Of a stretch of 64,000 nt of DNA, positions 9,933-22,229 are shown piece after piece. The notes beneath the pieces are model-generated. The model saw nothing but the letters and a program-made list of their open reading frames with translations, was not told the origin of the DNA and ran no database searches. Each line of letters begins with the position of its first letter. Within the stretch, counting starts at the first letter, position 1. Both the position numbers and the translations under genes were made by a program. Origin of the DNA: Ixodes scapularis (lineage: Eukaryota; Arthropoda; Arachnida; Ixodida; Ixodidae); NCBI RefSeq assembly GCF_016920785.2, contig NW_024609835.1, positions 173,658,995 to 173,722,994 on the forward strand, given 5' to 3'.

Positions 9933-11400
9933 AAACCTGTAATCACTTGAGCCGGGGAAAACAGTAACACCGCGGCGTGGGCCATTCTCATGATTCTGCT
10001 GCCTTTCGCATTCGCTGCCGGAAGTAGAATAATTCGGCCTCGCGCTCGCTGCGCAACACGCGTGGCAATATCACTGATAGATGTTACAAAACATTTCTGG
10101 GACAACAAGAAAGAGATCGCTTTAGCTACTGGGAAGAAGATCAGACCGTGGCACCCCAAGCAATTAACGTTAGAACTACATGAATGGGAAAAACAAATGC
10201 AATGACACAGCGCTCGGCTGACTTAACCGAACGCGGCATAAGCGCTCGGCATGAGTTCGTGTTTTCCAGTGAGGGGGAGGAGGGGCTCTTTTGTTTCCAC
10301 TCCGACCTGCATGAACAATGCAGCATGCATGGTGCCTAGCTCAACACAAAAGCCCAAGTAGGTTAAGCTTTCATCCTCTGACGACTGCTTTCGGGGGAGA
10401 CTTCACTGATTGTTGGTATTTTTTACATTACACTGTGCCCCGCGCTCTATTAAAAAGATGACATGAACATGTGTGACGACCCTAAAATCTTTGTCTCGGT
10501 TACTAAATCGTCACGGGCTCTGTCGCTGGAGTGAGGCACCCAAGACTGTCAATAACGAAAATTGCAACTTTATGCAGGCAGGGAAATAATTACGGCATAC
10601 AGTGGCTCACTCTCTCGCAAAAACAATCAGGTATGTTCCGGAAGAGTTCCGCCCTTACGCGATGAGTTCCAAGGGCGAACACTCACGACTTGGATGACTG
10701 CTTGGGTAAAGTCTCGGAGGGAACTTGGACGTCTCGAAGGGATCTTGAACGTCTCGGAGGTTGTGCCGTAGTTGTGCCGAGTATAGGAAGGTCGAAACTC
10801 TCGTTGGTGTCGCCCCGCAGCCTCACCGATTCCCTTCGTTCCGCTTCCTACTGGCCTGGCCTCGCCTCCCACCCTTCGTCTCCGCCGCCCAAGAAAGGTG
10901 GTCGCTGGACTTTCTTCCCTTTTTGTTTTCTTCTTCACGCTTGTCGATTTTCCCCATCGAAGGGTAGACGCCTAGCAGTTTAGTCCACTTCACCCATCAG
11001 AGAGTAATTGCCCAGCAGTTTCAGAGGGGTACATTCGCACTCCTCACCGCTCCCGAAGAGCCCCTCCTTGCTTCGCTTTTCTTCCCTCCAACACTCACAC
11101 ACACGCCCATGCGCACATCGAAGACTGACTATGAGGCGCACCTCACAGTTTTGGAGAGAATCCGTTATGTTCATTAGACGGGAACGTCACACATGCCCAA
11201 AATTCCTGTAGGCATGTGCACATACAGGCCTTGTGTTGGATGAACACCAAGGTGTGGGGGTGACAAACGGGTCAGACCGCCTCGCCAATAGTGACATCGC
11301 TGAATATCACGCCCTGTGGCGCACCTTAGACGCATCGTTTAACTACAATCCATACTTCTTATACGGGGAGTTCACTATAAACGAACTCGAGATACGGATA
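9933..11400. other. Unassigned intergenic region
   Basis: No protein family is recognisable. Part of 9933-10330 may be the 5' UTR of the LINE. The stretch 10480-11340 has repeated GTCTCGGAGG-like words near 10710-10760. It could be LTR-like, but I found no second copy or clear termini. Confidence 0.4.
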
Positions 11401-11445
11401 TGAGTGAATGGATAATAAAGAAAACCCACATAACAAAAAGAACCA

Positions 11446-11490
11446 ACTTGAAAAAGGTGCAACCACACAGTGGTCGCACCTTTTTCAAGT
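11446..11490. repeat. Short-loop hairpin, 21-bp arms
   Basis: acttgaaaaaggtgc on the left is matched by its reverse complement on the right. The arms extend to about 21 bp with one mismatch around a very short loop. Confidence 0.8.
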
Positions 11491-13289
11491 AGGTGGCATT
11501 CGGAAAGGCACTCAACGTTGGGGGACACTTTGTTGGAAGTTCGTTTTCTATCCTGTTCTCTGCTTATCAATGTTCGCTTACAGACAGTTTTTGTGAGAGG
11601 GAATAGGTGAAGGACTGACGACAAAAAGAAAAGAAACAAAAGATAACCTGGACGCTTTGCCCTAGCGGGGTCAAATATACAAAAAGCAAAAAAAAATATA
11701 TATTTTTTTTGTGTGTGTGTGTTTCCACTTCATATTTTCTTTCATTTGTTATTTTCTCGACACTCAAGTCTGCATTGTTGTCGCAGGTTCCCGGTTTGCG
11801 TGACGCCTCAGGGTGGCAACTTTACTTCCCTAAAACCACACCTTCTGTTTGAGGATCTTTTTTTGGAGGGAAGCTCTAGGGAAACAAAAGGCGCCTTAGG
11901 GAAGGCGAGGGGAAAACCTTTATTCTAGGATCTTTGGGCTGAAATATGAGTCACAATCGGCTAAAAGTCGATGTTTTCACGAGCTCTATCATAGCTAATT
12001 GGAGCTATAGTCAGTTACAAGTCAAGAAGGTAGGAGAAGCTCCTCCCATAAGCGTGATGCATCCGTTTCAAATCCCTCCGCAGTTGAAAACATAGTTCCC
12101 TCGAAACGCCCCTTGTTCCACTTTATTGAATAGATAATGGCTACCGAGTGAAGCCAACTTGTCTCTGACCCCCACTTTTTAGGAAAGCGACCTTTGTATT
12201 CATCGGAGAGGGAACTGAGCCCCTGAAAGTAGCCTTTGTATCCATCGCAGGGGGAACCTAACACCCCAAAGTCGTATTTGTTTCCATAAAAGAGGGGGGG
12301 GGGGGGGGATTCTAATCTCCTTCTCGTGGCTCTCATGACGTTAAGTCAAAGTCAAAAGATAAAGCAAATATTCACAGGAAAGCAAAGCCCTCTCCCGCGT
12401 TGGCCACGACGTCACGGAAACGATGGGACACTATTTGATGCGGAGGTGGCAGAGGGATATAAGAATCCCTTTGAGGGGCATTTGCCGCCCCCTTCTTGAC
12501 CTGTAACTTACTATAGCAACAGGATTTGGTTGCTCGAAAGAATCTTCACGTTTGCTCCTGCCACGCCCATGCCACTTCATACCGAAAAACTCGGAAAATG
12601 GCGAAATTTCAAAAATGTATTTGAGATAATGAGTACAAGATACTCGGAACTGTAATTAAAATAGAGTATTAAATACTCTCGATCAAAGGTATTTGCAAGA
12701 TGTTAAGATATATCAAAAAGTACCTGAAATACAGTATCTTGAGTAGGGTATTTGAGATAGGCACAAGTCTGGCCGGAGCAACCACGAAATTAGCGGATTA
12801 ATTTTGGGGGAAACGGTCACTTATTTTTTATAAAAGGGTAATTGTAATTGTAATTAATTATAATTTAGCTTTGAGCAATTGTAAATGTTATTCATTATTT
12901 TTTTAGCAACGTATACAAGTGTGGATACTTGTTTCTAGAATAAAAGCGATACCAACTTTAATCGGGCTGATAAACCTGGTGACCTTTTTCTAGAACCTTC
13001 CATACTCAGGTCGTCTAGCTCCTCCTTGCCTACCCCTCTGGTCCCATGACCTCCCCATTGACCAATCAGCGTTGAGTACCTCACTCCTATCTTCCCACCT
13101 GTCGACCAATCAATGTCTATCCTCGTGGCCACCATTTTTGTCTGGGCTTCACGAAAGGCCGAAAACCTAGCCAAATATCCTTTCACGCTATGATTGCACC
13201 GAACGGTCGTCAGCGGTGAATGAGAAGTTGTCATCATTCCCCGCTCAAAAAGAATATAAATTAACCAAAACTGAAACGATCTAAATTTC
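11491..13289. other. Intergenic AT-rich region
   Basis: No gene seen. It contains a short (TA)/(T)n/(GT)n low-complexity patch at 11690-11730 and a G-run near 12294-12308. Reiterated words such as gtatttgagata and gtatct at 12615-12760 look like subterminal repeats of an unidentified DNA transposon. Confidence 0.4.
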
Positions 13290-13351
13290 CAGAATGCTTC
13301 GAGAATCCGCGACGTCCGTTCACGGACGTCGCGGATTCTCGAAGCATTCTG
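13290..13351. repeat. Perfect 30-bp-arm hairpin with 2-nt loop
   Basis: The arms 13290-13319 and 13322-13351 are exact reverse complements over 30 bp, separated only by tc. This is the most perfect palindrome in the window. No coding or tRNA context explains it. Confidence 0.95.
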
Positions 13352-13937
13352 CACGGTGTCGCCGCGCGTACGGAGGGAGAATCGTAAGTTACTGTAGTCA
13401 CTGAATATACACGAGAAAGCTTAAGTATACTCCTAGCGGCTGACATATAAGAAAGAATATAACGGTTTTATGTTCAAGGAAACCGAGAACCAAGCAGACG
13501 TATATAGCACCCCGACCCAACACCACCTAGAATAATCGCAGCCTGTGCACTAAAAGTATAACGTCATCACAGTGAGATCGAGCAAAGACACAGATTGGAT
13601 ACGAGTGGTGCGTCAGTGCTCGCACGAACCTCGTGTCCAATCAACGCGTCGAAGGACGCTCGGAATCGGGATCGGGTCCATTGGCGGAGTTGGCGCAATC
13701 TGACTGTGATGAAGTTTCATGGAGGAGGTGCGGGGCGGTGCGTTCGGAATCCTTCATTATTCTAGATGGTTTTGCCCGATGCCGGTTGGAGTCGAAGATG
13801 GCGAACAGGGGTGTGAGAACAGCGTTCGCGTGACGTGTCAGTGACGTAGCTGACAACCTGTCAAGCAAGGCACGCCCGTTGGCCAAACTCTTTCCATATC
13901 TATGGCTCTGATCTCATTTATGCTCCGTTCACCTTAA

Positions 13938-14165
13938 AAGGGATACTACAACGAAATGTTGGCGCTTACTTCTTGGTCAATACGTGTTCGAGGGAGCAGT
14001 ATCACATCGGACACACCAATCCCTTGTTGAAAAAGACAAGAAAGAAAATTTTAAAGCCAATTAAACGATTAGCAAAGGGTACTTAGTGGGTGTCTCTAAA
14101 GCCTCGTTCGTAATGCTCGTCTGGGAATCTTGACAGGTAGTGACGATGCATCTCCAGTTAAGACT
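13938..14165 (+). mobile_element. Truncated copy of a TTAA-flanked MITE
   Basis: It follows TTAA (13934-13937) and begins agggatactacaacgaaat. Similarity to the full element at 32484-33121 continues to about 14165 and then stops. Only one terminus is present. Confidence 0.7.
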
Positions 14166-15140
14166 CTCTTTAGTTTGTCCGCATTCGTCTCCGTGCTGCC
14201 GGCTAGAATCATTCGGCTGAGTTTAAGTAGTACTCTCTGTCTGTCAAACATACTTTTATTCAGCAGTTCAACTAATAGCTAATCAACTGAGCCCATATTT
14301 CAACCCGCAGAATATACTAATACTGCTTTAGTGGGACCATACTGCGTAATACAATACACAACGCGCATATCCGTCAAAATGACTTCGCGATTGCTACTAA
14401 AACTTGAACTGAAATACGAGTATCAGCTGCCTAGTAGGGCGCTAGCGGGTTAACATGCTTCTTGGCTCAAGAAGCGCTTGCCTAATTTTCGAAATTTTCC
14501 TGCAGCCTGTGTTGTTGACCGAGCAGACGACTGGAGCTGTTTCTTAAACGCGTAAGTGTACAAAACCTCGACTTAGTGGACAGATGAGTCGCATGGTCGA
14601 GGCATGCGAGTTAGCTAAAAATTACTCTCGGTGAAGCAATGCTGTAGTCATCGGTGCTTCTTTAGGTGATCAAGACTGATTAGAGTCTATTACCGTCTCT
14701 CTGGAGCCCATAGTTTCGGTTTTAAACGATATCTCCGAAACAAACGTTTGAAATAAAAAGATCAAAAAGCACCGAGAGAACAAAACTTTAATCTGCAAGT
14801 TTATGTGCACCGGTTACACATAACCGTCGCAGTTGAAATACCTATAAAATGGGGCTTTAAACAAAAGAAAATCTGTTAAACTGAATGCGCCGCCCGTTCA
14901 GGCGGCCCAGCCGAGCCGACATGACCTGTTCTCAGCTGCCATGTTTGTTTGATGGAGCTGCCCCTTGAAGGTCGCTGGAGCCGCGAATATACGGTGCCCA
15001 AAACTTCCCTCAAACTTGCAAGATTTCCTTTATTCCGAGATATACCTGAAATTGACCTTAATCTGCAAAATTTATATCGGGTTGCCACACCTGCCACAAG
15101 GCCTGTCGGCACGTCCACAGCCATTGTGTTAGGTAAACAC
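14166..15140. other. Intergenic, nothing recognised
   Basis: No coding frame of note, no tRNA and no clear repeat termini. Confidence 0.5.
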
Positions 15141-16031
15141 CATAGAGTAATACAATAAACGCTAGAGACTCAGCGGGCCTAGTGTCTACGGGACTTCCGC
15201 TTGCAAATTGAAGCAGACAGGAACCAGTTTACTTTTCCAGTCTTCCTGTGTATTCCCATGGGAAAACGTACGTGATGTTTTTCTCTTCGCCAGGGAATAA
15301 TAGAAATCAGTGTAGATTAATTTTTTACTCGCAACGGGTACTATGTAGCTTTATTCACATTATAATCGTGTAATTTATTTAATTTTTTAATTACTGAGCG
15401 ATGTTTAAGTTAGCAAAAATTGAGGCACAGGTCAACGTTGTACAGCATGATATATGTCCAATACAAGCTATCAATTCATGCAAAATTAACAATGAAAATG
15501 TGCCTAGGGTTTATTCAAGCTGTAATTATTACGATTATTCATGCACAGTTTGTACTAATCCAGTACGTGTTCTTCGTTCCATAACACCTTGCATCGTTCT
15601 TGTCGTCTGTTTTGATTGGGCTTATATTAGCGTCCTTTTTGGTGTTTTGTCAAGCTGATCCACTCTGTGTGCTTCATTGTATTGACTATATGCGTAAATA
15701 CGTGCGCTATAATAACAGTCTGCAACATCAACACTTATTATACATGTGTATTGGGATATTTTAGCGCAGTGTTCGACGCCATCAATTCTAATGAAAAACA
15801 CTCTGCATCACATTTTTGTACATACGATTGCAAAGCGTTCCAAACGTTTTATTCTGTCACTACAATAAGCAAATTTGCTCTTATAATCGAACGCGAAGAC
15901 AAAACACATTTGTGTTTTCCCATAGGAATGCATTACCGGATATCAAAGTTAGAGTGGTTGCTATCTGCTTCAAAATGCAGCTGCACACTAGCGCCACCTG
16001 AGCCTCTAGAGTTTGTTGTAATAACTCTATG
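15141..16031. mobile_element. Long-TIR DNA transposon, copy 1
   Basis: It starts catagagtaatacaat and ends with the inverse, ataactctatg. The subterminal sequence, including the GAAGCAGACAG...CTGTCTGCTTC region, is inverted on the two sides over roughly 150 bp. The same family forms 36223-37376. Flanking octamers gtaaacac and atacacac agree at 6 of 8 positions, suggesting an 8-bp target duplication as in hAT elements. No transposase is present. Confidence 0.65.
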
Positions 16032-16075
16032 ATACACACCGAGGTGCGGTAACAAAGGTGTCAGAGCGCCCCCTA

Positions 16076-17328
16076 CCCTATTGAAAAAAAACAGCTTAAG
16101 CTGGTCCCAGCTTCAAGCTTGGTTATTGCCCCAGCATGCCCAGTTTGCCATGCTGGTTGATTTGGTCATGCTAGTCATGCTGGTTGATCTAATCCCAGCT
16201 TCAAGCTTGGCTATTGCTCCAGCATGCCCATTACGTTTGGCATGCTGGTCATGCTGGTTAAGCTGGTGGACTTCCCCACCAGTTTAACCAGTTTAAAATG
16301 ACACACAGGATAAACAAGCCAACCTCTTCAGAAAAACCAACTCGGCATCCAATTTATTATTTTCTTACTCGCGGCCTGCTCACATGAGCTCAGATATTGC
16401 ACATCCTCGGCGCTGACACAGTACTAACCGACTCACAGACAGCAGTTTTGGTGCAAGACAAACCTTGTTATTATATCTGGATTGCTTATGTCTCAAAACG
16501 AAGAATATTAGACACACGCCTAAAACAGGCAATAACAATAAAAAGTTTAGAGAAGCGATCCTGGGTCCCACCAGTGATGTGGGCGAAGCGGCCTCTCGCG
16601 TAGTCGGCAGAGGCGAGGAAATTCGTGTGGCTTGAATGGCATTGACGATACTCCTCGGCACCACCGTCCACCACGAGCACACACGTTCGAAGACACGAAG
16701 CGACGCCTGAAGTTGGGTCGTCCGACCTCTTCCCGCGCTGAACGGACTGCCGCTCGCTGTCTCCTCAAAACCCGCTTCGCTTGCACTGCAGTTTAAGTAG
16801 TCTCCAGACAACGCGCACACAGCTTTCCCTTCGAAAATATGGCCAAGCTTGCCAAGCATCTGTCAAGATCTCCGTTCCTTCAACTCTCTCTCTGCTTTCT
16901 CGCACACGAAGGCAACTCGCAGCGCGCCTGAAGTGCCCGGTCATCTACCAAGAACGAGAGGACAAAGAACACGACGTGGCCTCGTCCCAGCCGTAGCCGA
17001 CCTTGGCGTGCGACTTCCAGCAAGACCAGCTTGACCACCACGATTGGGAGTTCAACCAACTTCACCAGCTTGTCTCCCAGCTTGACCAGTTTGACCATTT
17101 AAGACCAGACTGGCTCCCAGCTACACCAGAGTGAATCTAAAATCAAATTTTAGTTAGACCGTGCTGGATTTTACTTAAACCAGACTGACCAGATCAAATT
17201 CTAGCTTGCCCAGCTTAAACCAGCTTGATTTCCAGTTAAACCAGTGTGACTACCACATTGAACAGTTTGACCAGCTTAGTTACCAGCTTTACCAGATAGA
17301 TTTTCTTGGTGTTTTTTTTTCAATAGGG
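16076..17328. mobile_element. MITE with CCAGCTT-rich subterminal repeats
   Basis: The termini are inverted: ccctattgaaaaaaaac at 16076 and its reverse complement ending 17328. The left flank carries repeated agctggt/catgctggt words (16090-16280). The right flank carries the complementary accagctt words (16985-17300). The organisation suggests a DNA transposon with reiterated subterminal binding motifs. No transposase frame was recognised, and the superfamily is unknown to me. Confidence 0.6.
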
Positions 17329-17537
17329 TCTCCTCGCCAAAACCGTGATCTTTAGCAGCTCGTTGCTTGAGATAAAACGTCCCGTGAGAGTAAACCAAGT
17401 AGCGTTGACGCTACGTACTGTGACGACCAACGAGGAAGGCGGCGTCACGATGGGGTGGCCATATTGGCGATTAACAACAGTTTGGGAAGCAAAAAACAAC
17501 ACCCCTTGCACGCTAAAAGCGTTGGCCCTTGACAATA

Positions 17538-17707
17538 GGGAATTGTAGTAGACCGTTTTTCTCCTCCGCTACGGTATTCCCGAAGAAAACGCCGCAGCTG
17601 CGCATGCGCGCCGCCAGCCTTCTCTGCATAGTTCAAGGTCTTGTGGCGGATTACGGAGCGCTATCCGTGTGCTTAGCGCGCTGCGGAAACGGTCTGCTAC
17701 AATTCCC
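17538..17707. mobile_element. Small foldback MITE
   Basis: The left end gggaattgtagtagaccgttt is matched in reverse complement by aaacggtctgctacaattccc on the right. The flanking caata (17533-17537 and 17708-17712) is a probable 5-bp target duplication. Confidence 0.65.
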
Positions 17708-17712
17708 CAATA

Positions 17713-20700
17713 ATCACGCGTTGAGGCACACGCGAAGAAGCGTGACTTCTGAGGTGGCATCATCTCCTAGGCGGCATCATCTCCGAGGCAACATTCGTGT
17801 ATCCGTGAAACACGGCGACTGCTTGCCTAAGCCTCGCCCCCATCCTTTCTACCGCGTAGACCAGGGGAACGTAAAAAGTCAGAAAAAAACAGCCAATTCC
17901 TTGCTGCGTAAAGAAGAAAAAAAGGTGTTTATGGTTTTATTTTATCAGGAAACCCCAACACGCGTCCCGAGGTCGCCCTTCATTATTTTATGTGAGGAAA
18001 AAACTCCGGAACAACTATCGCTGTACAAGAAAAAAAAGGTGTTTGCTGACGGTTTGAGTGCCTGGCGGTCACATAAAATGTCGACAAAGCACTTCTGGTG
18101 GGCTGGACTTTACTTCGTATGACCTGCACCGTGTCAAGAGAAATGCTATGTTCTCATCGCTTCATCTCAGCTTTAAGAGCTCGTAGCTTAAACTTAAAGG
18201 ATATAGTGTAGATCAATGTCGGCAATCATTTACGTCTTATTCACAAGGGAAACAACGGAAGATGCGGAACATCGTTCGCAGTCCTCGCCGCCTATCGGCT
18301 CAATGTTTCGCAGCCTGTGTTCCCGTCAGCAGGTCTCCCTTATCACGCCACGGGGCGATGCCTTTTCTCTATCTACGGCAACAATATTATATAAAGCTAA
18401 AAAAAGGTTACTGACCCGTCGGTTATATCTTATGGTTTAGACTTTCGGTCTCTATGTTCGTGCAAGTTGGAAGGAAGCGTTTAGGAGTCCACCATTCTGC
18501 AAACAATTTAGAGTTCTTCGGTGTTTTCGCTTCTCTTGGCACGATATCCAAAGTTTTTGGAGTTTTCATTCCCAAGCATATACACGGTTCCTGAATGTAA
18601 GTCTTCAGTGGGCTCAGCTCATAAGATACCTCCCCAAACGCACAGGAATGCCCTACCTTCTCAGCAGCTTCTAAAACGGAAAGTAGAAACTCTAAAGGCC
18701 AGTTCAAAGACTTGCGACTCCTTAGGACCGTGTGTCTTAAACCCTCTTACAACGAGAGTGCACAGTGCGCCATTCATCGGGTAGCCGTGGGACACTTTCA
18801 CCGTCCGCATGTCTAAAAGTTTTTTACGCATTTGATTTAATGCGAAATCATTATTTATTTTGTAGAGCGAAGCGGCGTTCTTAGCTCTTGAAGCCGCGCG
18901 CCAAACGGCACCTGAATTCCACTGTCCCAATGGAGCGAAGCTTGTAACCTGCGTACACCTTTCTAGCTTTACTGCTGTGTGTAACTATAATAAACCTTTT
19001 CACCCCCCGTCACATGGACGCTGATATCTTGGAATCACGTGACGCGGCCTCCCTAAGATGGCTTCAAATCGTCGCTCCTAGCTCTCTCCCCTCCGCGCCG
19101 TGGAGAAGGCGTTGTATTCGTTTTTTTACGTCGCGTTTTACCACGATTTTTTGTCTTGCTTAGTGAAGTCTTGTCTGATTCTTATTTTTTCTACCTAACT
19201 GTATGCTATCATTACGTGCACAACTTCTGCACTTTATTTTATAACAGGTTTTGACTATTCGCACCGCCGGCGTACCGGGTACGTGTGAGAAAAGGAATCA
19301 GCGTTAGCACTGGTTCACATTCAGTGTGTAGATGTCTCAAGACAGACGAGGGCTAAGGGGCCACTTATTCATCACAGCGGAAATGTAAGTGGTAGTGGCT
19401 AAGGGTTAGTGCCGTAATCAGTCGCCCAAGATATATTTATGATCGCGCATTTGTGAAATTAAAAAAAAAGAAGGCAAATTTTAGCAAACGGTGTAGTCAC
19501 CATGTGTGTTTCTTGAAAGCACCGTGCTCTGCCTTCATAACAAATCCAAAACAGTTGCTTTTGGGTTACATAGGGGAACCATTTGTGCGGTATAAACATT
19601 CGCTTGATCTGTTTCTTTATCAATATGTAAAAAAAAAAAAAACTATACATTGTTCTCGATCTCAAATCTGTCATTCAATGTTCTTAAGATAGCCAATTCG
19701 ATTAGTTTATTGAGACACACAGGGTTGGCTCCCCGGCTGGAAAACGCGTCAAAGACAGCTTTTGAGTGACTGCCAAAAGTGCTTGAGGCCCACAATGTGT
19801 CGCCGAAAAAAAAAGCCGTCTGCATGGAAATCACTCGAGTGCAACGTTGTCGATGCCTGATTTACTCCCCACGCCGCTGAAAGTAAAACGCGTATCTGTT
19901 CAAACAAATAAACATATGTCTACAGAAATTCATGAAGTGTTGCGGCATTTGACTTGATTCAAGCTTCCTAAAGGTCAATGCTCTTGTGCCATTTAATTTT
20001 ATTTCGCAAATTATACGGAAGATACACGTCAAACTTCAATTGACGGGTTTGCCCCTTATCTCATATTACCAAGGCGTTGTAAGGAAATGGCGTATAAGAA
20101 ATAGTTTTCTAAGGTCAACATTGTAAAATGCTGCTAATGAATACTTCAGCAGGGCTGATAGTTAAAAACATTTCCTACCCTGCAAAACATCTCTCAAGTA
20201 CTTAATTTCTTCAAATGGCAGCTCCGGTCGAAAACGAAACCTAAATAGGTGACTGGTATCGCTTTAGTGGTACGCAATATGATCCCAGTCAAAATATTAC
20301 GTCAAAGTGAAGCCGCGTACTCCTCTAATCGCTCATTCACACTGGAAGCGGATCCGCGTTCGCAAAGCTGTTGCGAACGCGGTTGTATAAAGATCCAGTA
20401 CAACTGCACGCGCACTCGATGACATCAGGTGCGCGTGCAATTGTACTTTGAAAAACGCGCGTAGCACCGCTAGCGGAGGAGCTTGCGTTCGACAGTGAGG
20501 CGCGTTCAGCAGCCTGCGGCGCCATTTCGCATGCCAAGCTGTGGCGGCGGAAGCGCGCACGGACGAATCTTCTGCTTTTTGAGCCGATATGTTGAGGGTG
20601 ACGTTGCATGAGTGCTAGGGCAGAAGGGCATTTAGCTGTTCTCCACTTCTTATATATTGAGTTTGAGTAGTTATTCGGAGTAATTTATCTAGTTGCGGCC

Positions 20701-20880
20701 GAAAAAGGAGTGGGAGCAATTTTCCGAAAAGCAAGACGCTGCCACCATAATTGCTCTGAGTGGAAAATTTATTTCGCTCCTCGCTGTAAACGTAGGACTG
20801 CTGGAACGATGATATTTGGAGGCGAGTGAGATGTTCACTAAGTTTGTGCACGAAGTTTCATTAAGACAGCAGGTGTGAAA
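17713..20880. other. Intergenic region with minor hairpin
   Basis: No gene recognised. A 12-bp perfect stem (ccgcgttcgcaa/ttgcgaacgcgg) lies near 20358-20386. Related sequence, including gcgttcg and gcggat words, occurs near 22862-22915. An AATAAA-containing stretch near 18990 has no supporting gene. Confidence 0.4.
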
Positions 20881-20885
20881 ATTAT

Positions 20886-20952
20886 GTTTCTAATGAATAA
20901 AGAAATAAAGCTGTACACCCCGTACAGCTTTATTTCTTTATTCGCTAGAAAC
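20886..20952. repeat. Hairpin with 31-bp arms
   Basis: The inner 22 bp (20895-20916 versus 20922-20943) are perfectly complementary around the 5-nt loop acccc. The outer arms extend to 20886 and 20952 with two mismatches. Confidence 0.9.
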
Positions 20953-20999
20953 AATATTGTACCCAAAATGTTGTGTTATAGCGGGCTGTGCAAAGTGCA

Positions 21000-21620
21000 G
21001 ATTTGGGCACACAGGTGCTTGGACTTAACAGTAACATGACACAGCACTTATTATACCAAAAAGAGGTGGCATAGGGAAACCAGGTGGAAACTTGGTTTGG
21101 GTGGCGTAACTCAATGGGAACCGGTTTCGACCATGAAAGGGCTGTCAAGAGAATACCAGTGGTCACGGGAGGTGGAGACTTTTCAGGTAGGAAGGGACTA
21201 GTGAACTGTACTTCCAATTGAAACAACTTGAAAGGTGGTTCCAGATTCGAGAAAACAAAGTTGTCGGCCAACAGACGGTTTGACCGTCAAGGGCTTTTGC
21301 GGTCAGCTGTTGTGTAATAACCTGTTGTACGAGGTGCTTATTTTCGGTGCACAGGTACTTTGATATGACCGTAACTTGACACAACACTTATTATACCAAA
21401 AAGAGGTGGCATAGCGAAACCAGGTGGAAATTTAGTTTGGGCGGCGTAACTAAATGGGAACTGGTTTTGACCGTCAAAGGCTGTCTAGATAATACCACTC
21501 ATCGTGGGAGGTTCACACTTTACAGGTAGGAAGGGACCAGTGGACAGTACTTCCAGTTCGAACCACTTTACGATAGGTGGCTCTAAAGCCGAGGACAAAA
21601 AATTGTTGTCTACAGAACTC
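21000..21620. repeat. Tandem repeat of about 340 bp, two diverged copies
   Basis: The motif cacttattataccaaaaag recurs at 21045 and 21385, and similarity extends over most of each unit. On the - strand both units contain a related translated stretch (LEPP...PFLP, and SYA-x-QTKFPPGF). Codon changes between the two units are mostly non-synonymous and both frames are interrupted, so I read it as a decaying repeat rather than an active gene. Confidence 0.75.
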
Positions 21621-21839
21621 GGGGTGTCAGCGTTTCCATGCACATCCAAAAGGAGGCTGATAAAAAAAGAAAGCACAACACATAAACTTCCATACTCAAA
21701 CGTCGATTCTCCAGTGATTCCGAGTTTCATTGTAGTTTTTCTTAGATTCATATTTGTAACTTTTTAGAGCGCAGCTCTCAGGGGCCCGTTTCCGGCTTGA
21801 GCGGCGTCGCCGTCGGCGTCGCCATCGGCGTAACCGCGA

Positions 21840-22225
21840 GGTCACGTGACCCCCCCCCCGAGGTCACGTGACCCACCCAGGTCACGTGACACCCCAAGGT
21901 CACGTGACCCCCAGAAGTCACGTGACCCCCTGAGGTTACGTGACCCCATGAAGTCACGTGACATAAGGGTGTCGCGTGACCCACCCAGGTCACGCGACAC
22001 CCTGGGGTTCCTTCATGGGGTCACGTGACCCCCTGAGGTCACGTGACCCCAGAAGTCACGTGACCCCCTTAGGTAACGTGACCCCCTGAAGTTACGCGAC
22101 CCCCTTGAGGTCACGTGACCCCCTAAGGTCATGTGACCCCTTCAGGTCACGTGAGCCCCTGAGGTCACGTGACCCCCTGAAGTCACGTGACCCCCTTGAG
22201 GTCACGTGACCTCAAGGAGTCACCT
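21840..22225. repeat. Minisatellite of about 20 CACGTG-centred units
   Basis: Units of 15-21 bp centre on gtcacgtgac followed by a C-run. I count about 20 units, about 14 of them with an exact CACGTG. Variants include gttacgtgac, gtcgcgtgac and gtcacgcgac. Each unit core is itself a 10-bp palindrome. CACGTG is the canonical E-box of bHLH and bHLH-zip factors; whether any bind here is unknown. Confidence 0.92.
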
Positions 22226-22229
22226 ATCC

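Noticed and set aside
17529..18122. 197-residue + strand frame
   Set aside because: It spans a small foldback MITE and Lys-rich low-complexity sequence; no family resemblance.
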